11,864 bases of DNA, from assembly GCA_020849825.1 (NCBI GenBank), contig JADZFP010000178.1, forward strand, positions 1-11,864. The letters run 5' to 3'. Numbering within the stretch: the stretch's first letter is position 1; every line of letters begins with the position of its first letter. The DNA is from Saprospiraceae bacterium (GTDB lineage: Bacteria; Bacteroidota; Bacteroidia; Chitinophagales; Saprospiraceae). The position numbers and the translations under genes are program-made. The notes below the pieces were generated by a model. That model did no database searches, was not told where the DNA came from, and saw nothing but the letters and a program-made list of their open reading frames with translations. This document shows, one piece after another, positions 6,608 to 11,864 of this stretch.

Positions 6608-9001
6608 TCAGGCCAGTTCAACAATAGTCACGCCATCGCCGCCTTCGTTTTGCTCCGGGTGGTATACCTGGGCAATATTGCCGCCGTATTCGCGTAATTT
6701 TTGCCGCACAACTCTCCTCAGAATCCCGTCTCCTTTGCCATGCAGGATGCGCAGCGAATTGGCATTGGCCAGCAGGGCGTTGTCGACAAAACGTTCAATG
6801 ACTTTCATGGCTTCGTCTTTCGACATGCCGCGCAGATCGAGTTTTGCGTCGAAAGTGGCGTTTTTTTGCAGATCTGTGTTGCCTATAGACGCCGTTTGGC
6901 GCAAGGGTTCGGCCGCGGGATGCAGATCGCGCAGGAGTACAGTGACTTTTAGCTCGCCGAGTTCCACAATGGCTTTTTGTCCTTTGATACTTTCGATCCG
7001 GCCCGTAGCGCCGCCGGCGCGCAGGCGGACAAAATCGCCGGGCGCTAGCGGCCGGGCAGCGGCCGAGGGTGCATTTTTTTCTTCAAGACGCACTACTTCG
7101 GCATTTACGTCGTCGACCTGACGGGCTTTTTCGGCGCGGTCCTGGCGGAGCTGGGCGGCGACCTGTTTGGCTTTGTCGAGGTTTTTTTCGGATTGCAATT
7201 GCCGGATCAGTTTCTCCACTTCCCGCGAAGTGTTGGCGCTTTGGCGGAGTTCGAACTCTTTTTGTTCGAGTTTGAGTCGTTTGCGGCGCACTTCCAGGTC
7301 GCTGTGCAAGCTGTCGTAGGTTTTGATCAGGCGATCGAGCGACTGCTCTTTTTCGTACAGGGCGCGCAGTTTTTCTTCAAGTTCCTGTTTTTCGCGCTGC
7401 AACTCGATGAGAATATCATCGACGGCTGTTTCGCTACCTGAGCGTTGACGGGCATAGTCGATCAGTTCTTTGGGCAACTGGTTTTTGGCGGCGATTTCGA
7501 AAGCGTAGCTGCTGCCAGGTCGGCCCACGCGGAGTTCGTAGGTCGGCGACAGGCTGTCTTTATCAAAATTCATATTGGCATTCAGGATACCCGGGGTCCG
7601 GAACGCGAATACTTTGAGGTTGGAATAGTGCGTCGTGATTACGGCATACACTCCTTTGCGGTGCAGGGCGCGCAGCACGGCTTCGGCGATGGCTCCGCCC
7701 GGCTTGGGGTCGGTTCCGCTGCCCATTTCGTCGATCAGGACGAGGGTTTGCGGTGTGGCTTTTTCCAAAAACACCCTGGCGTTTTGCAGGCGGGAAGAGT
7801 AGGTCGACAGGTCGTCGTCGAGGCTTTGCTGATCGCCAATGTCGGCAAAAAACTGTCTGAAAATGCCGAATTCGCTCAATTCGTGCACCGGGACAAGCAG
7901 GCCGCATTGCACCATGATCTGGAGAAGTCCGACCGATTTCATCGCCACCGACTTGCCGCCTGCGTTGGGGCCGGAGAGGATCAGGATATGGTTTTCGGCA
8001 TTGAGGCGAAGGTCGAATGGAATGGTTTTGCGGCCCAGCGTTTTGTTCTTTAGAAAAAGCAGCGGATGGTAGCCTTTGCGGATGCCAATCACCGGTTTCT
8101 CCTTTACTATAGGCATGTTGGCCCGCAGCGCCATGGCCAGGCGGGCTTTGGCCTGAATCACATCGAAGCGGATGAGCGCGTCGAGGTAATGGTGCAGAAG
8201 TTCGCCGTAGGGGCGAAGTTGTTCGCTGAGTGCTTTCAGGATGCGGAATATTTCCCGGCGTTCTTCCAGTTCGAGGTCGAACAGGTCGTTATTAATTTCA
8301 ACGATGGCGTCGGGTTCGATAAAGGCGGTTCGGCCGGTATCGGATTCGTCGTGGATGATACCCCGAACTTTGCGTTTGTGTTCGGCCGGCACAGCCAGTA
8401 CGCGGCGGTTGTTGCGGAAGGTTTCGGGGGTGTCGGACAGCCAGCCTTTGGCGCGGTACTCCTGAATAATCTGGCGGAAGCGGGAATCCAGTTCGCGCAG
8501 TTTATGCTGCATTTCGCGGCGGATGCGCTGTAATTCGGGCGAGGCATCGGGTCGGATATCGCCTTTTTCGTCGAAAACAGCCAGGATTGCTTTAATCAGG
8601 CCTTCGTCGAACGAAAGCGGTCGGATAATTTCGTACAGTTTGGGGTAGATCTCTTTTTTAGGTCCGCCGCCAAAATATTTAAAAATATCCCTGACAATCA
8701 GCAGGATACGGAGAATTGCCTGGAAAGATTCAGCCGAAAGAGTATAGCCTTCGATGTCCAGCATGCGCAGATCGGGACGAATATCGGCGTAGGCATCCAG
8801 CGGGAACCGATCGTTTTTTTCAAGGGCGAGTTTGAATTCCCGGGTTTCGCGCAGGCGTTGGTCAATTTCTTCAAAACGCTGGAACGGGGTGAGTGCGGCA
8901 AGTTCCTGTGCCGCCAATGGTGTAAGCGCTTCTTTTTCCAGCAAGGCCAGCACCTTGTCGAACTCCAGTTTTTGAAAAACGTCTTTGGGCTCAAATAGCA
9001 T
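6608..9001 (-). CDS. mutS2: MutS2 family protein: ATPase with C-terminal Smr nuclease-like domain
   Basis: The 797-residue cytosolic ATPase is a typical full-length MutS2. It lacks the mismatch-recognition N-terminus of MutS and begins directly with the helical core region (residues 1-300). The ABC-type ATPase has Walker A GPNAGGKS at 344-351, Walker B LVLIDEMGSGTDP with Asp424-Glu425, and a TTHYSNLK switch. A long charged coiled coil covers about 525-655 (QREKQELEEKLRALYEKE). A KOW-like beta segment (PGDFVRLRAGGATGRIESIKG) precedes the Smr domain, which has LDLRG at 721-725 and HGKGDG from 754. Known roles of the family are suppression of homologous recombination in Helicobacter and sensing and splitting of collided ribosomes in Bacillus. 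The intact LDLR motif fits nuclease activity in some homologues; which role applies here is not visible. The ATG at 9001 matches the family N-terminus (MLFEPKDVF). Confidence 0.96.
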   Translation of the reverse strand: MLFEPKDVFQKLEFDKVLALLEKEALTPLAAQELAALTPFQRFEEIDQRLRETREFKLALEKNDRFPLDAYADIRPDLRMLDIEGYTLSAESFQAILRILLIVRDIFKYFGGGPKKEIYPKLYEIIRPLSFDEGLIKAILAVFDEKGDIRPDASPELQRIRREMQHKLRELDSRFRQIIQEYRAKGWLSDTPETFRNNRRVLAVPAEHKRKVRGIIHDESDTGRTAFIEPDAIVEINNDLFDLELEERREIFRILKALSEQLRPYGELLHHYLDALIRFDVIQAKARLAMALRANMPIVKEKPVIGIRKGYHPLLFLKNKTLGRKTIPFDLRLNAENHILILSGPNAGGKSVAMKSVGLLQIMVQCGLLVPVHELSEFGIFRQFFADIGDQQSLDDDLSTYSSRLQNARVFLEKATPQTLVLIDEMGSGTDPKPGGAIAEAVLRALHRKGVYAVITTHYSNLKVFAFRTPGILNANMNFDKDSLSPTYELRVGRPGSSYAFEIAAKNQLPKELIDYARQRSGSETAVDDILIELQREKQELEEKLRALYEKEQSLDRLIKTYDSLHSDLEVRRKRLKLEQKEFELRQSANTSREVEKLIRQLQSEKNLDKAKQVAAQLRQDRAEKARQVDDVNAEVVRLEEKNAPSAAARPLAPGDFVRLRAGGATGRIESIKGQKAIVELGELKVTVLLRDLHPAAEPLRQTASIGNTDLQKNATFDAKLDLRGMSKDEAMKVIERFVDNALLANANSLRILHGKGDGILRRVVRQKLREYGGNIAQVYHPEQNEGGDGVTIVELA

Positions 9002-9021
9002 ATCAAAATCAATATAAGGGG

Positions 9022-9029
9022 CAAAAATA
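9022..9029 (-). promoter_or_regulatory. Candidate -7 box for mutS2
   Basis: The minus strand reads TATTTTTG here, a match to TAnnTTTG. It would give a very short leader of about 15 bases before the mutS2 ATG. No TTG at the right distance was seen, and A/T-rich sequence makes chance matches easy. Confidence 0.3.
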
Positions 9030-9191
9030 TGGGTCTGGAAACAATCCTGTAGTAAACCGGGTTTGCCCCCTCAAACAATTTATAGCAAGTCAAGTTCCAA
9101 CCGCTGCCGTTTTATCACATGTTTTGAGAAAAATGAATTGTCGCGAATCGACATTTTTTTTCAAAATGGCAGGCAACCCGATATGTGTTAA

Positions 9192-9199
9192 TACATTTG
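9192..9199 (+). promoter_or_regulatory. Candidate -7 box for the Omp28-like gene
   Basis: TACATTTG matches TAnnTTTG. The predicted transcript start is near 9205, leaving a leader of about 77 bases before the ATG at 9282. No good TTG lies about 19 bases upstream (the region there is ATGGCAGG), so the -33 element is weak or absent. A T-rich tract at 9154-9160 could contribute to upstream promoter contacts. Confidence 0.45.
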
Positions 9200-9205
9200 C
9201 ATACT

Positions 9206-9226
9206 GCCTCGTTTATACAAAGAGGC
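9206..9226 (+). promoter_or_regulatory. Leader hairpin at the predicted 5' end of the Omp28-like mRNA
   Basis: GCCTC (9206-9210) pairs with GAGGC (9222-9226), and TTT (9212-9214) with AAA (9219-9221), leaving a one-base G bulge and an ATAC loop. The hairpin begins at or next to the transcript start implied by the -7 box at 9192-9199. Structures at the extreme 5' end can protect mRNAs of abundant outer-membrane proteins from decay. That role here is inference. Confidence 0.4.
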
Positions 9227-9281
9227 GAACTTGAACCGTATCCTTCTCATTTTCGCAAACTTAACCAATCTACAGTTCTCC

Positions 9282-11168
9282 ATGAAGAAACTTGCACTTC
9301 TGTTGACTTTGGCTTTCGGCCTGTCGTTGACCGCTTATGCGCAGCACAACCGCCGTGTTATGGTGGAAGAGTTCACCAATGCTTCCTGCGGCCCCTGCGC
9401 AGCCAACAACCCGGCTTTCAACGCTACGCTCGCAGCCAATGCCGACTTTGTTACCCCGCTCAAATATCAGGTTTGGTGGCCGGGCTTCGACCCGATGTAC
9501 AACCAGACCAAAGCCGATGTTGATCCGCGTGTTGCTTACTACGGTGTAAGCGGCGTGCCGAACGGCATCGAAAACGGTGTTAACTTCGGTGTGCCCGGCG
9601 GCTATTCCGCCAGCGATATCCAGGCAGCGTACAACACCCTGACGCCGGTGACGATGACGCTGACGCACTCGCTTTCTGCCGACTTCAAAACGGTGAACGT
9701 TACGGTAAACGTAACCTCCGACGCGGCCTTGTCCGGCAACCTCAAACTGCGCGTGGCTGTTGCTGAACGCGAAATCATCTTTGCTGCCGCTCCCGGCTCC
9801 AACGGTGAAAAGGAATTCACCAATGTTATGCGCAAAATGCTGCCCGACGCCGACGGTACGGCTACAGGCGCTTTTGCAGCAGGCGAAACCAAAACCTACA
9901 ATTTCAGCTGGCAGCTGGCCAACTACTACAACCTGAACGAAGTAGAAGTAGTCGCCTGGCTGCAAGACGATGACAGCAAAGAAGTATGGCAGTCGGAAGT
10001 CTCCGAACCGAACACGACGATCCCCGGCGGCAACTTCGCCAAAGTGAGCCTCAGCGCCGCTGCCGGTTACAAACTCATCTGTGAAGACAACATCGCTCCT
10101 TCTTTCAACCTGAAAAACGTAGGTACCCAGCCGCTGACTTCGGCTGACATCCAGTACCGCGTCGACGACGGCCCCTGGAGCACCTACACCTGGACGGGCA
10201 ACCTGAATGCCAACCTGACGACGGCCGTTTCGCTGCCGGCAGTTTCTTTCACCTCGCCTGGCACACACCTGATCAATATCTTTATCGCCTCCACCAACAA
10301 CGGTACGCAAATTAACCAGGTAGACGCTTCCGGTACGATCACGGTGAATACTTTCTACGAAGCCTTCAATCCGCCGGTTTCTGACGACTTTGAATCCACG
10401 TTCCCCTCTGCCGGCTGGGCCTTGAAACCCACCAGCACCGGCGCCGTGTGGCAACAGGTAACCGGCGGTTTTGGCGCCTACGGTTCCAGCGACGCTTCCC
10501 TGGTGGCCAATTTCTATTCCATCCAGTCGGGTACGCTCGAAATGTACATGCCGAAGATTGACCTCAGCAATGCAATCAGCGCGACGCTCAACTTCGACTA
10601 TGCCTACGCCTACTACGTAAGCGGCGCCGATGTGTTCAAAGACCGCCTGATCATCGAGGTGTCGACCAACTGCGGCTCAACCTGGACGTCCGTTTACAAC
10701 AAAGAAGGCGACGACCTGGCCACGGCTGATCCCTCCGCCAACAGCTTCGTACCGACCGAAAATGACTGGATTACCGAATCCATTGACCTGAGCGCCTATG
10801 CCGGCGTGGAAGTGATGGTTCGTTTCAAAGGCCAGAGCGGCTACGGCAACAACCTCTGGATGGACAACGTCAACTTCGCCGTGACCACCGGCACGAAAGA
10901 ATTGAGCTCGCTGTCCAACTTCGCTATCCAGCCGAACCCGACCCGCACCAGCGCCGAAGTTCGTATCAATCTGGATCAGCCGGAAGCCCTCACCATGCTG
11001 GTGTACGGCATGGACGGCGCCCTCGTGGAAAGCCGTATTCTGGGCGATCTCGTTGCCGGCCAGCATGTCATCAACCTCGACGCCGCCCGTTACAACTCCG
11101 GCAGCTACCGCGTAGTACTGCAAGGAAAAGCCGGTATGGCTCAAATGCAGTGGATCGTAGTGAAGTAA
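9282..11168 (+). CDS. Omp28-related thioredoxin-like surface protein with choice-of-anchor-J-like domain and T9SS sorting domain
   Basis: This 628-residue exported protein starts at ATG 9282 (MKKLALLLTLAFGL, signal peptide ending AYAQ at 21). A TTG start 51 bases upstream would bury the signal peptide and is rejected. The N-terminal domain has a thioredoxin-like redox motif (EEFTNASCGPCAANNP, Cys36 and Cys39) and a cis-Pro-type loop (GVSGVPNGIENG), as in Omp28-related proteins. A beta-sandwich region resembling CARDB covers about 249-357 (FNLKNVGTQPLTSADIQYRVD). A choice-of-anchor-J/cleaved-adhesin-like jelly roll covers about 366-535 (DDFESTFPSAGWA, LNFDYAYAYY, NNLWMDNVNF). Residues about 540-628 are a T9SS type A C-terminal domain (FAIQPNPTRTSAEVRINL at its start, GSYRVVL near the end, final Lys). 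So the protein should cross the outer membrane by T9SS and be released or anchored on the surface. Its redox partner and ligand are unknown. A strong terminator follows, so it is likely monocistronic. Confidence 0.9.
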   Translation: MKKLALLLTLAFGLSLTAYAQHNRRVMVEEFTNASCGPCAANNPAFNATLAANADFVTPLKYQVWWPGFDPMYNQTKADVDPRVAYYGVSGVPNGIENGVNFGVPGGYSASDIQAAYNTLTPVTMTLTHSLSADFKTVNVTVNVTSDAALSGNLKLRVAVAEREIIFAAAPGSNGEKEFTNVMRKMLPDADGTATGAFAAGETKTYNFSWQLANYYNLNEVEVVAWLQDDDSKEVWQSEVSEPNTTIPGGNFAKVSLSAAAGYKLICEDNIAPSFNLKNVGTQPLTSADIQYRVDDGPWSTYTWTGNLNANLTTAVSLPAVSFTSPGTHLINIFIASTNNGTQINQVDASGTITVNTFYEAFNPPVSDDFESTFPSAGWALKPTSTGAVWQQVTGGFGAYGSSDASLVANFYSIQSGTLEMYMPKIDLSNAISATLNFDYAYAYYVSGADVFKDRLIIEVSTNCGSTWTSVYNKEGDDLATADPSANSFVPTENDWITESIDLSAYAGVEVMVRFKGQSGYGNNLWMDNVNFAVTTGTKELSSLSNFAIQPNPTRTSAEVRINLDQPEALTMLVYGMDGALVESRILGDLVAGQHVINLDAARYNSGSYRVVLQGKAGMAQMQWIVVK

Positions 11169-11197
11169 TCAATCCTTGATCTTTTGGCCCATACAAT

Positions 11198-11230
11198 GCG
11201 GCTGCCGAAACCCGGCAGCCGCGTTTTTTT
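11198..11230 (+). terminator. Rho-independent terminator after the Omp28-like gene
   Basis: The perfect 10-bp GC-rich stem GCGGCTGCCG (11198-11207) / CGGCAGCCGC (11213-11222) with an AAACC loop is followed by a G and seven T (11224-11230). It lies 30 bases past the stop at 11168 and separates this unit from lpxB. Confidence 0.92.
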
Positions 11231-11287
11231 GTGCGCCCGGCGAAAACCCCGTCCTTAGCTCATCCCCACGCACAGATCGATATTCTT

Positions 11288-11864
11288 ATGAAACTTTACA
11301 TTATTGCCGGCGAAGCGTCGGGTGATTTACACGGATCCAATTTGATGAAAGCGCTGTATTCCCAGGAGCCCTCCTTGCATTGCCGCGTCTGGGGAGGCGA
11401 CCTGATGGAAGCCGCCGGGGGCGCCCTGGTAAAGCATTACCGCGACCTGGCATTTATGGGATTTTGGGAGGTGCTGACGAATTTGCGCACCATTCTGGGC
11501 AATCTGGACTTCTGCAAGAAAGACATTCTGCAATTTCAACCCGATGCATTGGTCTTGATCGACTACCCCGGTTTTAATCTCAGGATGGCTAAATGGGCAA
11601 AAAAACAGGGCATTAAAGTCATCTATTACATATCGCCCCAGATATGGGCCTGGCATACCTCAAGGGTACATTCCATCAAACGTGACGTGGATAAAATGCT
11701 GGTTATCCTGCCCTTCGAACAGGGCTTTTATCAGAAATACGGCATGGACGTGGAGTTTGTAGGGCATCCGCTGCTGGATGGCCTCACCCCCGGCCTCCCC
11801 CCCCGGCCCCCTCTCCAAAGGAGAGGGGGAGTCGATAGCAACCCGGGCGCGCTCTCCCCCTCTC
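11288..11864 (+). CDS. lpxB: Lipid-A-disaccharide synthase LpxB, 5' part, 3' end outside window
   Basis: LpxB condenses UDP-2,3-diacylglucosamine with lipid X to make the lipid A disaccharide at the inner face of the inner membrane (GT19 glycosyltransferase). The 192 codons in the window begin MKLYIIAGEASGDLHGSNLM, the conserved LpxB N-terminal signature (GEASGD). They continue with RVWGGDLMEAAGG, FMGFWEVL, ALVLIDYPGFNLRMA, VIYYISPQIWAWH, KMLVILPFEQ and FVGHPLLD (ending at residue 164). All are typical and in the expected order. From about residue 166 the translation turns into low-complexity Gly/Leu/Pro/Arg sequence encoded by a palindromic repeat, in place of the normal inter-domain sequence. 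No stop occurs before the edge. The start at 11288 fits the family. The sequence is T9SS-neighbouring by chance as far as can be seen. No clear promoter was found in the 57 bases after the preceding terminator. Confidence 0.93.
   Translation, partial: MKLYIIAGEASGDLHGSNLMKALYSQEPSLHCRVWGGDLMEAAGGALVKHYRDLAFMGFWEVLTNLRTILGNLDFCKKDILQFQPDALVLIDYPGFNLRMAKWAKKQGIKVIYYISPQIWAWHTSRVHSIKRDVDKMLVILPFEQGFYQKYGMDVEFVGHPLLDGLTPGLPPRPPLQRRGGVDSNPGALSPS
11783..11864. repeat. C/G-rich palindromic repeat lying in frame inside lpxB
   Basis: The segment opens with CTCACCCCCGGCC and C-runs. It then has a perfect 10-bp hairpin, CCCCCTCTCC (11807-11816), loop AAA, GGAGAGGGGG (11820-11829). After a 22-base spacer, CTCCCCCTCTC (11854-11864) is the exact complement of GAGAGGGGGAG (11821-11831), which looks like the beginning of a second, inverted copy cut by the window edge. 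The style (C-run, CTCTCC-AAA-GGAGAG, G-run) is that of dispersed REP-like palindromes in bacterial genomes. It is read as codons 166-192 of lpxB without a stop. Confidence 0.75.

Noticed and set aside
6578..6620. Possible hairpin (CTGGACTG near 6581 with CAGGCCAG near 6609) as a shared terminator between the convergent genes
   Set aside because: The stem has a mismatch, a long loop of about 20 bases and no T-run on either strand.
5506..6624. 372-codon minus-strand open frame opposite the glutaminase-like gene
   Set aside because: It is antisense to conserved DUF4965/DUF1793 sequence and overlaps the end of mutS2; no domain is recognisable.
7445..8053. 202-codon plus-strand open frame inside mutS2
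   Set aside because: It is antisense to the Walker A/B ATPase core, which is certain, and shows no recognisable family.
9231..9281. Upstream TTG start for the Omp28-like gene
   Set aside because: MKK at 9282 begins a canonical signal peptide; the extra 17 residues would place it internally.
9270..10454. 394-codon open frame on the minus strand opposite the Omp28-like gene
   Set aside because: It is antisense to a clear thioredoxin-like/T9SS protein and its translation is low-complexity Gly/Val/Arg sequence with no signal or domain.
1..11864. Defence island, CRISPR array, prophage, insertion sequence or tRNA
   Set aside because: No repeat-spacer arrays, transposase or phage motifs, terminal inverted repeats or tRNA-like cloverleafs were seen; all sizeable coding regions have surface or housekeeping assignments.

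Overview
The window looks like a chromosomal segment of a Bacteroidota bacterium, most likely of the Saprospiria/Lewinella-Haliscomenobacter type (the lineage below phylum is inference). The evidence is as follows. Signal peptides end in the 'A-Q' style common in this phylum. One protein carries a type IX secretion system (T9SS) C-terminal sorting domain. PKD and choice-of-anchor-J-like modules occur in secreted proteins. -7 boxes fit the Bacteroidota consensus TAnnTTTG, and Shine-Dalgarno sequences are largely absent. There is no phage, plasmid, CRISPR or recognisable defence module. Most of the window is ordinary housekeeping and cell-surface genes.

Layout. Positions 1-1924 (minus) hold the N-terminal 641 codons of a secreted metzincin (reprolysin-like) zinc protease followed by PKD domains; its 3' end lies outside the window. 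A 333-base divergent spacer (1925-2257) separates it from a small outer-membrane beta-barrel-like protein (2258-2887, plus). Next comes fbaB, a class I fructose-bisphosphate aldolase (2986-4044, plus), with a textbook Bacteroidota promoter in front and a strong intrinsic terminator behind. A secreted DUF4964/DUF5127/DUF4965/DUF1793 'glutaminase-like' protein with an inserted sugar-binding-like jelly roll follows (4147-6606, plus). It meets mutS2 (6608-9001, minus) tail to tail, with one base between the two stop codons. After a 280-base spacer comes a large Omp28-related, CGPC-containing T9SS cargo protein (9282-11168, plus), closed by a GC-rich terminator. The window ends inside lpxB (11288-11864, plus).

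How the genes relate. They do not form one pathway. Apart from possible read-through from the barrel gene into fbaB, most look like single-gene transcription units. A shared theme is cell-envelope biology: a secreted protease, an outer-membrane barrel, a T9SS-exported thioredoxin-like adhesin, an exported carbohydrate- or amide-active enzyme, and lipid A synthesis. fbaB and mutS2 are cytosolic housekeeping genes.

The most unusual observation is at the right edge. The lpxB reading frame runs, without a stop, into a C/G-rich palindromic repeat (from about 11783) that has a perfect 10-bp hairpin and the start of a second, inverted copy. It appears to be an in-frame insertion of a dispersed palindromic element in the linker between the two halves of LpxB. 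Other points worth checking are the Asn-for-Gly variant of the metzincin zinc motif, and a bulged hairpin at the predicted mRNA 5' end of the Omp28-like gene.
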